DNA from: Methylobacterium persicinum
GTDB lineage: Bacteria > Pseudomonadota > Alphaproteobacteria > Rhizobiales > Beijerinckiaceae
Reading direction: 5' to 3'
NCBI RefSeq assembly: GCF_022179525.1
Contig: NZ_BPQX01000021.1
Coordinates: 62,001-126,000 of the forward strand
DNA length: 64,000 nt
Shown here piece after piece: positions 51,753 through 60,570 of this stretch. The notes under the pieces were generated by a model. That model did no database searches, was not told the DNA's origin, and saw only the letters and a program-made list of their open reading frames with translations. Numbering within the stretch: the first letter of the stretch is position 1; every line of letters begins with the position of its first letter. Made by a program: the position numbers and the translations under genes.

Positions 51753-54363
51753 TGATGTCTCGAACGCGGACCGCGACCTCGCCGTGCGCACCATGATGGG
51801 CGAGGCGCAGGGTCAGGGTGATGCCGGATTGGCCGCTGTCGGCCACGTCATCATGAACCGTGCGGCGTCCGGCAAGTACGGCGGCAACAACGTGGCCGAC
51901 GTCGTGCTCGCGCCCAATCAGTTCGAGCCGTGGACGACGCGCAAGCAGGAGTTGCTGTCCTACTCGCCGAAGGATCCGAAATATCAGCGCGCACAGGCGA
52001 TCTTCGATCAGATCGTTTCTGGCGAGATGCCCGACATCACGGATGGCTCCACGCACTTCCTGAATGCGAAGGTCGTGCGCGAGCGCGGTAACTACGGCGG
52101 TGCTCTGCCGAAGTGGACGGCCGGCGGGGGCCAGGATATCGGCGATCACACGTTCTACAAGCCGAACGGCGCAGTCCGGCGTCAGCCGCCGACGATCACG
52201 GCAACAGGCGGCAAGGCTCCCGATGCCGCGGGGGCCTCCTGGGATGACGTGCTCGGTGACGCGGCGAAGAACGCCCCCACCGGCACGAGCGTGACGTTGA
52301 AGCCGCAGGGTGGCGCGACCGCCGACGATCTCTGGAACGAGATCACGAAGAACGCTGAGCGCAACGTGCCGAAGGCCGGCGCCGCGCCCGCTACGGCCGA
52401 TGCCACGAAGCCGGTAGCGCCGGCTGGCCCTGTCGGCACGGTCGGCGATGCCGCGGGCCAAGCTTTTATCAACGGCATTCCCGTGCTTGGCCCTGCCGTC
52501 ATGGGTGGCGTGGACCGCGCTGCGGCGGCGATCCGGTCCTACCGCGACGGGACGCCCTACGCCGACGAACTCGCCAAGGTGCAGGCGTTCGGCAAGGCGA
52601 CTGGCGATGCCTACCCCGTGACTTCGACGGCTGCAGGTTTGGCCGGCGGCGTGGCTTCCATGATGCCTGTCGGGGCTACGGCGCTCGGCGCACGGGCACT
52701 CGGCATCACGGGCGAAAACCTGCTGACCCGCGGCGTCGCGGGTGGCTTGACCGGTGGCCTCGTCGGCGCGGCTGATGCCGGCGTGCGCGGCGAGAACGTC
52801 GGCGCTAGCGGTGGGATGGGCGCGGTGCTTGGCGGGGCCGGCCCTGCGGTCGGTAAGGTCGTCGGCGCGGGCGCAGGCGCGGTCGTCAACAAGCTCGGTG
52901 AGTATCTGACGCCCGCCGCTCCCGGCGTGTCCGGCCCAGCCGGCAAGCTTCTGTCGAACATGGTCGCCGCAGATGGAGCGGATGCCGTTCGCAATCGCCT
53001 CATGGCGCTCGGCGGCCACGGCATGCTGGCCGAAGCCGGCCCGTCCCTAGAGGGCGCCGCGGCCGGTCTGATACCGAAGCCGGGCGAGGCCAAGTCGATC
53101 CTTACCAATGCCGTGCGCGAGCGCGCGGCGGGCGCCAACGCGCGCTTGAACGAAGACGTGCGCGGAGCCATCGGGCCGGCTGAGGACCCTGTGAGGGTCA
53201 CGGCTGAGATCCTTGCGCTGCGCAAGGCGCAGGATGCCAAGAACTACACTTCCGCCCTCACGAACGCACCCGACGTAGATGTCTCTGGCCTCGTCCAGAC
53301 CATCGACGGCATGCTGAAGACGGCTGAGGGCGGCCAGAAGACCGCGCTGACGACGCTTCGCGGACGGCTCGTCAAGGGAGAAGCAAAGGCGGCGGTGCCG
53401 GGCAGTCCGACGGGGCTTCTCGACGCGTCCGGCCAGCCGATCATGGGCGCCAACACGCCTGCCTCCCCGATGAAGTTGCAAACCTCTGCGGAGAACCTGC
53501 ACAACATCAAGGGCGAACTCGACGCTGTGATCAATCACGGAGCGCCGGGGCTCGGCGTCGAGCAGGGCGCCGTCGCTCGAACGCAGGGCGCGCTGAAAAA
53601 GACCCGCGGCGAACTGAACGCGGCGTTGGAAGATCAGGTGCCGGGGTACGCCGAGGCCAACAAGGCGTCGGCCGCCCTCGCCAAGCGCGCGGAGGCCGTT
53701 GAGACGGGAACGGGGGTTCTCGGTTCCGGCAAGACGACGCCGACACCGGAGGCTCTGTCCGACACGCTGAATGCCATGTCACCGGGCGAGCGGATCGCGC
53801 TCGCGAAGGGCACCCGCGGCGAGATCGAACGCTTGCTCGGCGTGAAGGTCAACGACCTCACCGCGCTGAAGCAGGCACTGCAAGGCGAGGGCGGGTGGAA
53901 CACTGCGAAACTCGGCGCGATCTTCGGGACCGATGAGACCGGGCGTCTCGTCAATGCCGTGGCGCGCGAGGCCACGTTCGCTGACACGACGAACAAGTTG
54001 CTGCAGAACTCGCAGACGGCCAACCGGCTCGGCGGCGCGAAGCTGATTGAGGATAAGGTTGGCGGCGGCATCGACCTCAAGGGCTCGACGCCGACCGGTT
54101 TGCTTCTGGCCGGTGGCAAGGCAGCGCTCGGCAAGATCGGGGGCGTGCTGACGAAGACCGACAATACCCGCCGCGATGCCGAGATCGCCCGCGTGCTGTC
54201 GGCTCGTGGGCCGGAGCGCGACACCCTGCTCAATGCCCTGACGAACCGCGGCGCGTCGCTAGAGAAGACCAACCGCCTTGCCGCGTTCCTCGCCCAGCGG
54301 TCGGATCGCGGCTCTAATCTGCTGATCCAAGGGACGACGCCGGCCTACGCGCGGTCGCGCTGA
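51742..54363 (+). CDS. Large ejection protein with SleB-like cell-wall hydrolase domain
   Basis: This is an 873-residue protein. ATG 51742 has GGAGG five bases upstream, inside the end of the previous gene. Residues about 8-130 resemble the SleB/hydrolase-2 fold (RTMMGEAQGQGDAGLAAVGH, VIMNRAASGKYGG), which would cut peptidoglycan during DNA entry. The rest is Gly/Ala-rich with hydrophobic glycine-zipper stretches (AGGVASMMPVGATALG, GMGAVLGGAGPAVGKVV) that could form a membrane channel. It corresponds to P22 gp16 or T7 gp16. Confidence 0.8.
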   Translation: MPDSDVSNADRDLAVRTMMGEAQGQGDAGLAAVGHVIMNRAASGKYGGNNVADVVLAPNQFEPWTTRKQELLSYSPKDPKYQRAQAIFDQIVSGEMPDITDGSTHFLNAKVVRERGNYGGALPKWTAGGGQDIGDHTFYKPNGAVRRQPPTITATGGKAPDAAGASWDDVLGDAAKNAPTGTSVTLKPQGGATADDLWNEITKNAERNVPKAGAAPATADATKPVAPAGPVGTVGDAAGQAFINGIPVLGPAVMGGVDRAAAAIRSYRDGTPYADELAKVQAFGKATGDAYPVTSTAAGLAGGVASMMPVGATALGARALGITGENLLTRGVAGGLTGGLVGAADAGVRGENVGASGGMGAVLGGAGPAVGKVVGAGAGAVVNKLGEYLTPAAPGVSGPAGKLLSNMVAADGADAVRNRLMALGGHGMLAEAGPSLEGAAAGLIPKPGEAKSILTNAVRERAAGANARLNEDVRGAIGPAEDPVRVTAEILALRKAQDAKNYTSALTNAPDVDVSGLVQTIDGMLKTAEGGQKTALTTLRGRLVKGEAKAAVPGSPTGLLDASGQPIMGANTPASPMKLQTSAENLHNIKGELDAVINHGAPGLGVEQGAVARTQGALKKTRGELNAALEDQVPGYAEANKASAALAKRAEAVETGTGVLGSGKTTPTPEALSDTLNAMSPGERIALAKGTRGEIERLLGVKVNDLTALKQALQGEGGWNTAKLGAIFGTDETGRLVNAVAREATFADTTNKLLQNSQTANRLGGAKLIEDKVGGGIDLKGSTPTGLLLAGGKAALGKIGGVLTKTDNTRRDAEIARVLSARGPERDTLLNALTNRGASLEKTNRLAAFLAQRSDRGSNLLIQGTTPAYARSR

Positions 54364-54530
54364 CGCTGCTCGATCCTCTGTGCCAGCCAGTAGAGCACAA
54401 GCGCCGACATGAACCCGGCGCCGTAGGCTGCGGCCTCATTTTCGCTGACTGAGGTCATGGCCCATTTCACCAGCAGGGCAAAACCGACCATGCCTGCGAT
54501 GCAGAAGGCGACGTAGGCGGCGCGAGCCAT
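54345..54530 (-). CDS. Opposite-strand small inner-membrane protein (moron)
   Basis: This is a 61-residue protein. ATG 54530 overlaps the upstream lipoprotein stop. Two hydrophobic helices (YVAFCIAGMVGFALLVKW, AAYGAGFMSALVLYWLA) are followed by a basic tail. Its 3' end overlaps the ejection gene by 19 bases. It lies on the strand opposite to the whole late region, at the location of sieA in P22. A role in superinfection exclusion is inference from position and topology. Confidence 0.65.
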   Translation of the reverse strand: MARAAYVAFCIAGMVGFALLVKWAMTSVSENEAAAYGAGFMSALVLYWLAQRIEQRQRDRA

Positions 54531-54856
54531 CAGTAGCTCGTACAAGTTGTGATGCCGCCGGGCATCGAACACGTCGTCGTTACGGGGCGCCGCACCGGCA
54601 TTTGGTAAGCCTCCGGCGCCGCAGGCTGCGGAGTCCTCATCCCCTGGAGGGCTCCAAGCGCCGCCAGAGCCTGCTGCTGAGAAGCGGCATCCCGGCGCTG
54701 TCGGCACTCAGCATAAGCCGGCGTTCCAAACTTCAATCCGTAAGACTGACACGCCGCGTCGTCGGCCTGCGCCTCGTTCCTCGCCTGCTGCTGTGCGGTC
54801 TGACATCCGCCGAGCGCCGCGACCCCCGCCACAAGGGCAACCCGAATGAACCGCAT
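54530..54856 (-). CDS. Opposite-strand lipoprotein (moron)
   Basis: This is a 108-residue protein. ATG 54856 is chosen because the hydrophobic run VALVAGVAALGGC is a clean lipoprotein signal with acylated Cys18. The mature part has a CQSYG...YAECRQRRD pair typical of a small alphaproteobacterial lipoprotein family. Its first 11 bases overlap the start of the convergent-facing tail fibre gene, so promoters must lie inside that gene. It is coupled to the downstream membrane protein. Confidence 0.7.
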   Translation of the reverse strand: MRFIRVALVAGVAALGGCQTAQQQARNEAQADDAACQSYGLKFGTPAYAECRQRRDAASQQQALAALGALQGMRTPQPAAPEAYQMPVRRPVTTTCSMPGGITTCTSY

Positions 54857-56195
54857 CCTCGCGGCGCTCCTCGCGCTCGTCTGTCTGTGCCTGCCGGCCT
54901 CGGCTGCAACGCTTTTGCCACCTGGACAGCAGACCTTCACCGACGCCAACGGCAAGCCCCTGGCGGGCGGTTCCCTCTCCTTCTACGTGCCCAACACCAC
55001 GACTGCCAAGCCCACCTACAAAAATGCGGCGCAGACGGTCCTGAACACCAACCCCGTCATCCTCGACGCGGCCGGTCGGGCCACCGTCTACGGGGCCGGC
55101 GCATATCGTCAAATCCTCAAAGACCGTTATGGAAATCTGATCTGGGATCAGCTCACCGCCGACACGTCGTCCTCGCAGATCGCGTGGGGCGGCACGAGCA
55201 CCGGCACCGCCAACGCGCAGGTGGTGTCCGCCACGAACTTCACCTCCGCGGATGGGCAGATCGTCGGCTTCATCGCCGGGTTCACGAATACGGGGCAGCT
55301 TTCTGTCTCTGCCAACGGCTCCGGTGCGATCCCTGTTCTGGCCGACACGCAATCCGGATCGGTCAACCTGTCGGGCCAGGAGGTACAGGCCGGCGCGGCG
55401 GTGCTTCTGGTTTACGACGCGAACCGAGGCGCTTTTCACCTGATCGGCGGCAATGGATCAAGCGGCAGCGGGTTCGGTACAATCCAGAACCTTCCCGTCG
55501 CCAACGTGGTCGATCTCGGACTGGTCAACACGCACAACGTCGGGATCACCGGCAACGGCACGATCTCGTCTTTTGGATCCTCCGCGTCCACCACTTCTCC
55601 GATCTATCAAATTCTGATCGGCGGCTCCGTCTTCCTGCAAGGAAGCAGCAACCTTCTGGTTCCGGGGAACACCCTCTATCTCGGATCTGGCGATGCCTTG
55701 ACGGCGCTCTATAGCGGCGGGGGGCAATGGCGCGTCATCAATTATCAGCCCGCCTCGAACTCCGGTCTCCCCGCTGGACTGATTGCATCGTTCGCTTCGC
55801 CGCAATGCCCCGCCTCCTGGGTCGCGGCGGACGGTTCCGCACAGAGCCGCACCACGTTCGCGGCCCTGTACGCCGTCATCGGAGGCACTTGGGGCGTCGG
55901 CGACGGATCCACGACGTTCAATCTGCCCGATCTGCGCGGCGTGTTCGCACGAGGCGTCGATAACGGCGCAGGGCAGGATCCAGGGCGCATCCTCGGCTCG
56001 TATCAGGCCGATGCGCTGCAGGATCACAATCACCCGACCTACAACGCGACCGGCGGCACGAGCGGGACAACCGCATTCAACTATCCGAACGCGAACGGCA
56101 GCAACGTGGTGGGCACGGGCAACGTCCTGAACGCCCGTGCGGCCAATGAAACACGGCCGAAGAACGTCGCCGTCCTCTACTGCGTCAAATACTGA
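54846..56195 (+). CDS. Tail fibre with signal peptide and collar domain
   Basis: This is a 449-residue protein. The N-terminus is a signal-peptide-like segment (ILAALLALVCLCLPASA). The next 60 residues (QQTFTDANGKPLAGGSLSFY) match the virion-attachment start of other phage fibres. The middle is beta-structured. The C-terminal collar domain is clear (GLIASFASPQCPASWVAADG, then FNLPDLRGVFARGVDN and DHNHP). It probably binds the receptor. A true signal peptide on a fibre is odd and is discussed under findings. Confidence 0.8.
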   Translation: MNRILAALLALVCLCLPASAATLLPPGQQTFTDANGKPLAGGSLSFYVPNTTTAKPTYKNAAQTVLNTNPVILDAAGRATVYGAGAYRQILKDRYGNLIWDQLTADTSSSQIAWGGTSTGTANAQVVSATNFTSADGQIVGFIAGFTNTGQLSVSANGSGAIPVLADTQSGSVNLSGQEVQAGAAVLLVYDANRGAFHLIGGNGSSGSGFGTIQNLPVANVVDLGLVNTHNVGITGNGTISSFGSSASTTSPIYQILIGGSVFLQGSSNLLVPGNTLYLGSGDALTALYSGGGQWRVINYQPASNSGLPAGLIASFASPQCPASWVAADGSAQSRTTFAALYAVIGGTWGVGDGSTTFNLPDLRGVFARGVDNGAGQDPGRILGSYQADALQDHNHPTYNATGGTSGTTAFNYPNANGSNVVGTGNVLNARAANETRPKNVAVLYCVKY

Positions 56196-56205
56196 GGGTA
56201 AAGTG

Positions 56206-58119
56206 ATGCGGATTTTGCTTGCCGCGCTGCTCGCGCTTGGCCTTTTTCAGCCTCCGGCTTTCGCACAGAGCCAGAGCGATATCGCCAATCAGATCAATAC
56301 GACCATATCCCCGAACGCGAGGGGGGCGATCACGGCCAACGGGCTTCAATCCGTTCTGAATGCTCTCAACAGCGGTAAGGTGTCGCCGGACAACGGGATC
56401 TTCACGGCCCCGATCACGACTCCTGGGTTCCGCGGAACGCCGACTGGCGACGGTTCGCAGTTCACCACGCCCAGCGCGATTGGGACTGTGGCTCGAAGCC
56501 TCGCCACCCGCGCCGCGGACACCCTGCAAGCCGCCGACTTCGGCGTGGTCTGCGACGGCGCTACGGCGAACGATGCCTCAATGCTGCTCGCCGTCACGGC
56601 AGGGCGAGGGTATGGGTCTGGCCGGCAGATCATGCTTCCGCCGGGCACTTGCCTGTTCAGCAACACGCTTGTGCTGTCGGGCGCCAACGTCGGTCTGCGC
56701 GGCGCCGGGCGGGACAAAACGATCATCAAGGCGCCCTCGGGCGTCCTGCCGGTGCAGGTCGGCAAGCCGAGCGATCCCAACCCGTGGACCACGACGAGCG
56801 GCTTTTCGACCTCGCTGGTCAGGCTCGCCGATCTGACGGTCGATGTGGGCGGCAAGAGCATCGGCGCCATCGGCGTGGATCGGTCCGCCACGGAAACCCG
56901 GTTCGAGCACGTCGCCGTGGTCGGCGATTGCGGGTGCTCCCTCATCTACGATCAGGGCGACACGTCGATCTACGACGACCCGTTCTTCTACGTGGGCGGC
57001 AATCAGACTTGGGGCCTCGAATGGGACACCTGGGGCCATAACCAGAGCATCATCGGCGGCACCTGTGCCGGGTCCGGCGGCTTCGGCAACGGCGGTTCGT
57101 GTATTCGCATCACACAGGGGCAGTACGCCGCGACCGGCGCCGACCCCCGCGCCGTCACTCATCGCGTTGAGGGCGCGAAGGTCACGGGAATGACCTTCAT
57201 CAACGGCGGTCCCTACAACCTTCAGATCGGCAACAGCCTCTACGTTCAGGCCATCGCCAACGTCTTCGACCAGATCACGACCAACAATGTCGTCGTGCAG
57301 AATAACGCCGACGCGGCGCAGATCGTCGGGAATTACATCGGCTCCATTCAGCCTGTCACCAGCAAGGTTGGCGTCTATGTCTCGTGGACGGCGGGTTACG
57401 GGACCAACATCAGCAACAACATCTTCTATAATCTGAACTTCGGCGTGCTCGCGGACAGCAATGGCTCAGTCGGTGCCCCCGATATCCGGGTCACGAACAA
57501 CAACTTCAACCTCTACGGCGGATCGGCCGCCATCGTCCTCGACAGCGTGGGCAGGAGCGTCGTCACCGGCAACATCGACAGCGGGACGACGACGGGCGGC
57601 TCGTTCTGGACCAAGGCCAGTTTCCGCAGCGGCGTCTATGCCGTCTCCGGCAACGTCTGGTCGCCGAACACCGTCACGGTCTGGGACGCCAACGGAACCT
57701 ATACCTCCGGCAACGTCAACGGCGTCTACTCGGGCACGTCGCGGCAAACCCTGAACGGCGGCTCGGCTGGTCTGGCCTACCCCGCGAACTCCACGACGCC
57801 GCAATACATCACGCAGACGATGAGCACGGCCGAGGTCGCGGTCGCTCAGCCGGTCCCCTACTCGGGGACCCTGCGCCGGCTCGTCGTGGCGACGAATGCC
57901 AGCCCTGGCAGCGGGCAGTCCTACACCCTCACCCTGCGGGTGAACGGCGCGGACACGGCGGTCAGCTGCCAGATCACAGGCGCGAACCAGTCCTGCGCCG
58001 ACATCGCGCACACGACGCAGATCGTGGTCGGCCAAACCTACTCGGTGAAGATCGTCGGCAGTTCCGGGTCGGCGGCGACGCTGGTGAACTATGGCCTCGA
58101 ACTCGACGCGGCGAACTGA
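56206..58119 (+). CDS. Pectate-lyase-like tailspike with signal peptide
   Basis: This is a 637-residue protein. A signal-like N-terminus (RILLAALLALGLFQPPAFA) is followed by a short fibre-attachment region. From about residue 100 a parallel beta-helix domain begins (AADFGVVCDGATANDASMLL) with repeated NNIF, NNF and TGNI steps typical of pectate-lyase-like tailspikes. The C-terminus is a beta-sandwich. It likely degrades or binds surface polysaccharide, at the P22 gp9 position. GTG 56203 could add one residue. Confidence 0.82.
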   Translation: MRILLAALLALGLFQPPAFAQSQSDIANQINTTISPNARGAITANGLQSVLNALNSGKVSPDNGIFTAPITTPGFRGTPTGDGSQFTTPSAIGTVARSLATRAADTLQAADFGVVCDGATANDASMLLAVTAGRGYGSGRQIMLPPGTCLFSNTLVLSGANVGLRGAGRDKTIIKAPSGVLPVQVGKPSDPNPWTTTSGFSTSLVRLADLTVDVGGKSIGAIGVDRSATETRFEHVAVVGDCGCSLIYDQGDTSIYDDPFFYVGGNQTWGLEWDTWGHNQSIIGGTCAGSGGFGNGGSCIRITQGQYAATGADPRAVTHRVEGAKVTGMTFINGGPYNLQIGNSLYVQAIANVFDQITTNNVVVQNNADAAQIVGNYIGSIQPVTSKVGVYVSWTAGYGTNISNNIFYNLNFGVLADSNGSVGAPDIRVTNNNFNLYGGSAAIVLDSVGRSVVTGNIDSGTTTGGSFWTKASFRSGVYAVSGNVWSPNTVTVWDANGTYTSGNVNGVYSGTSRQTLNGGSAGLAYPANSTTPQYITQTMSTAEVAVAQPVPYSGTLRRLVVATNASPGSGQSYTLTLRVNGADTAVSCQITGANQSCADIAHTTQIVVGQTYSVKIVGSSGSAATLVNYGLELDAAN

Positions 58120-58265
58120 TGCCCGCGCTTCTCGCCGCGCTTCTCGCGCTCGCCCTCACCACCCCCGCCGACGCTGCTCCGAAGCGCAAGGCCCGCCCTG
58201 TCTGTGTGCAGATCTGGGACCCCGGCGTCGGGCCAATGCGGATTTGCGAGCCGAAGCTTCGATAA
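58119..58265 (+). CDS. Small exported protein, 48 residues
   Basis: The ATG overlaps the tailspike stop (TGATG). A signal peptide (LLAALLALALTTPADA) is followed by a short mature part with CVQIWDPGVGP and ICEP, so one disulfide is possible. It is too short for automatic calling at common thresholds. Function is unknown; it may be a tailspike partner or lysis accessory. Confidence 0.5.
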   Translation: MPALLAALLALALTTPADAAPKRKARPVCVQIWDPGVGPMRICEPKLR

Positions 58266-58284
58266 TCCTCACTGAGATTTGGAA

Positions 58285-58818
58285 ATGGCTGATCGTGTGA
58301 ACGAAGTGGCGGCCCACTACGGGCTTAAGCTCATGGCTGAATTCGGCCTGACTGCGGTTCAGGTGGCAGGGTTGCTCGGCAATCTAGCCCATGAGAGCGG
58401 CCGATTTACCGTCTTCAAAGAGATTGGCAGCGGCCCGAACAGCGGCGGGCGTGGGTGGGCTCAGTGGAGTGGCCAGCGCCGCCTCACGTTCCTCGGTTAT
58501 GCCGCCGCCCATCGTCTAGACCCGAAGTCTGATGAAGCCAGCTATGGCTATCTCTGCGTCGAGTTCCACGGCGCTTACAAGAGTGTCATCACTGCACTGA
58601 AGCGGTGCGTGACCGTCGAGTCCGCCGCCACAACGGTGGAAAAACTTTACGAAGCCGCTGGTCGTCCGATGATGTCGAGCCGCATCGCTTTCGCGCGGCG
58701 CATTCTCGCCATCCTCAGCCCCGGCCATCCTGCGTCCGTGGCCCCGCCCGCCAGACGTTCCGCTCGCGCCCCTATGGCGAAGAAGAGAACGCGGTCCCGA
58801 CACCATCGGCACGCTTGA
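58285..58818 (+). CDS. Phage tail-type lysozyme (Phage_lysozyme2-like)
   Basis: This is a 177-residue protein. The motif GLTAVQVAGLLGNLAHESG with candidate catalytic Glu37, then GGRGWAQWSGQRRLTFLGYA, matches the lysozyme-like domain of many phages. The last 35 residues are basic (RRSARAPMAKKRTRSRHHRH). It has no signal peptide. TTG 58279 would add two residues. It is coupled to the next peptidoglycan enzyme by TGATG. Confidence 0.85.
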   Translation: MADRVNEVAAHYGLKLMAEFGLTAVQVAGLLGNLAHESGRFTVFKEIGSGPNSGGRGWAQWSGQRRLTFLGYAAAHRLDPKSDEASYGYLCVEFHGAYKSVITALKRCVTVESAATTVEKLYEAAGRPMMSSRIAFARRILAILSPGHPASVAPPARRSARAPMAKKRTRSRHHRHA

Positions 58819-59504
58819 TGGCGACCTACTCCACAATCCAGATCCAGAAGGCGCTGATCGCCCTCGGTTACGCAATCAAGGCAGACGGGGATTATGGCCC
58901 GGCCACAGAGCGGGCCGTAACTGCCTTCCAGAAGGCGAACGGCCTCGTTGCGGATGGTGACGCTGGCCGCAAGACTTTGGCCGTCCTGTTCTCTGCCAAG
59001 CCCTCCGCACCTGTCGCGCCCTCCGACGTGCCCCCGTGGGTGGTCCTCGCTCGATCCAAGATCGGCCTCAGCGAGCGGTTCCACAACAAGGATCTGCGGG
59101 CTTTCCTCAAGTCGGACGGCCGCACGCTCGGCAATCCTGCGACTCTGCCGTGGTGTGGTGACTTCGTGCAGACCTGCATCGCTCTGAAGGTGCCGCACGA
59201 TGTGATCCCTGCCAATCCCTACTACGCCCTGAACTGGAAGACGTTCGGGCGGGCACTGAAGGAACCGGCCCTCGGCGCCGTGCTGGTCTTCAAACGCCCC
59301 GGCGGCGGTCATGTCGGCTTCTACGAGGGCGAGCGCAAGGACGCCTACTACGTCCTCGGAGGCAACCAGTCGAACGCGATCAAGCGCTCTTGGGTCGCGA
59401 AAAACCGTTGTGTCGCGATCCGCTGGCCGAAGTCAGTTCCCCTGCCGACCGGCGGCCGGCTGATCAGCACGGCAGGCGGCAAGCTCTCCGAAAACGAAGC
59501 TTAA
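58818..59504 (+). CDS. Peptidoglycan-binding CHAP-type amidase/endopeptidase
   Basis: This is a 228-residue protein. Residues 1-65 form a PG_binding_1 repeat (IQKALIALGYAIKADGDYGP). The C-terminal domain belongs to the TIGR02594/CHAP type with Cys113 (PWCGDFVQTC) and His165 (GGGHVGFYEG). It should cut peptide cross-links of the wall. The start overlaps the lysozyme stop. No signal sequence is present, so a holin or the host Sec system must release it. Confidence 0.85.
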   Translation: MATYSTIQIQKALIALGYAIKADGDYGPATERAVTAFQKANGLVADGDAGRKTLAVLFSAKPSAPVAPSDVPPWVVLARSKIGLSERFHNKDLRAFLKSDGRTLGNPATLPWCGDFVQTCIALKVPHDVIPANPYYALNWKTFGRALKEPALGAVLVFKRPGGGHVGFYEGERKDAYYVLGGNQSNAIKRSWVAKNRCVAIRWPKSVPLPTGGRLISTAGGKLSENEA

Positions 59505-59519
59505 TTGCAAGGACGCCGC

Positions 59520-60308
59520 ATGGCCGCTGCCTCACCCATCAAGCCGCGCGATATCGCATGGTACGGCTTCCGTGCCGATCAGAATGATGGCCGTGACCGG
59601 ATGTTCGCGCCGAACCCGGCGGCGCTCAAGTCCCTGCCGGCGGATGTGGATCTTCGTCAGTGGTGCCCCCCGGTGATGAACCAGGGCGCCATCGGCTCAT
59701 GCTCAGCGCACGCGATCACGGCGGCGTTGCGGTTCGCGCTGATTAAGTCCGGCCAGCCGGATCGCGACCTGTCCCGGCTTCAGCTTTACTGGGATGAGCG
59801 GTCCATTGAAGGCACCACGGCCTCCGACAGCGGCGCGGAATTGCGCGACGGCATCAAGTGCGCGGCGAAACTCGGCGTCGCGCATGAGCCTCTATGGCCG
59901 TACGACATCGCGAAGTTCAAGCGGAAGCCGGTGAAGCAGGTCTACGCCGATGCTCTCAAGTTCACGGCGCTGACTTATCAGCGCGTCGAGGTGGACGCGA
60001 CGAAGTTGAAGGCTGCGCTGGCGACGGGCGCCCCCGTGGTCATCGGCATCAACGTGTTCGACGCCTTCGAGAGCGATGACGTCGCCAAGACCGGCGTCGT
60101 TCCGATGCCCGCAACCGCAGATGCGCCGCTCGGCGGGCACGCGATGCTGTGCGTCGGCTACGGGCAAAAGCCGGGCTACTTCACCGTACAAAATTCCTGG
60201 GCAAGCGACTGGGGCGACAAGGGATTTTGCTACCTGCCGGAAGCCTACCTCGGCTCGCAGGATCTCGGCTCCGATTACTGGCAGATCTCCAACGTGAAGG
60301 TGTCTTGA
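59520..60308 (+). CDS. Papain-like (C1A) cysteine peptidase
   Basis: This is a 262-residue protein. The full papain triad is visible: Cys61 preceded by the oxyanion Gln (MNQGAIGSCSAHA), His207 (GGHAMLCVGYG), and Asn225 (VQNSWASDWGDKGF). No pro-peptide or signal sequence is evident; ATG 59520 has AAGGA six bases upstream. It directly follows two wall-degrading enzymes. Papain-like enzymes are uncommon in phage lysis regions, so its substrate (host envelope or virion protein) is open. Confidence 0.85.
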   Translation: MAAASPIKPRDIAWYGFRADQNDGRDRMFAPNPAALKSLPADVDLRQWCPPVMNQGAIGSCSAHAITAALRFALIKSGQPDRDLSRLQLYWDERSIEGTTASDSGAELRDGIKCAAKLGVAHEPLWPYDIAKFKRKPVKQVYADALKFTALTYQRVEVDATKLKAALATGAPVVIGINVFDAFESDDVAKTGVVPMPATADAPLGGHAMLCVGYGQKPGYFTVQNSWASDWGDKGFCYLPEAYLGSQDLGSDYWQISNVKVS

Positions 60309-60309
60309 G

Positions 60310-60570
60310 ATGACCGATCCCCATAAGCCCGCTCCGGCGGCGAACGATCATACCCACGCGAAGCCGGCCGCCAAGAAGACGGTTCGGCCCGCTGCCCCGA
60401 AGCCTGCGATCCCTCGCGTCGAAATCCATCCTGAGGCGCCCCCGGGCAAGGGCCATCTCGCTGCGGCTGTGGCCGTGACGCTGGGGGCTGGCGCTCTGAT
60501 CGGACGGGCGATCTTCGGAGCCGCCGGTTCGCTCATGAGGCATCCGCGCTGGCGTCGGTGGCGTCGATGA
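60310..60570 (+). CDS. Phage protein with proline-rich start and one membrane helix
   Basis: This 86-residue protein has a His/Pro/Lys-rich N-terminal half. One hydrophobic helix follows (LAAAVAVTLGAGALIGRAIFG), then a strongly basic C-terminus (RHPRWRRWRR). The stop overlaps the next ATG. It is possibly a holin-like or membrane-anchoring lysis protein. Confidence 0.5.
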   Translation: MTDPHKPAPAANDHTHAKPAAKKTVRPAAPKPAIPRVEIHPEAPPGKGHLAAAVAVTLGAGALIGRAIFGAAGSLMRHPRWRRWRR

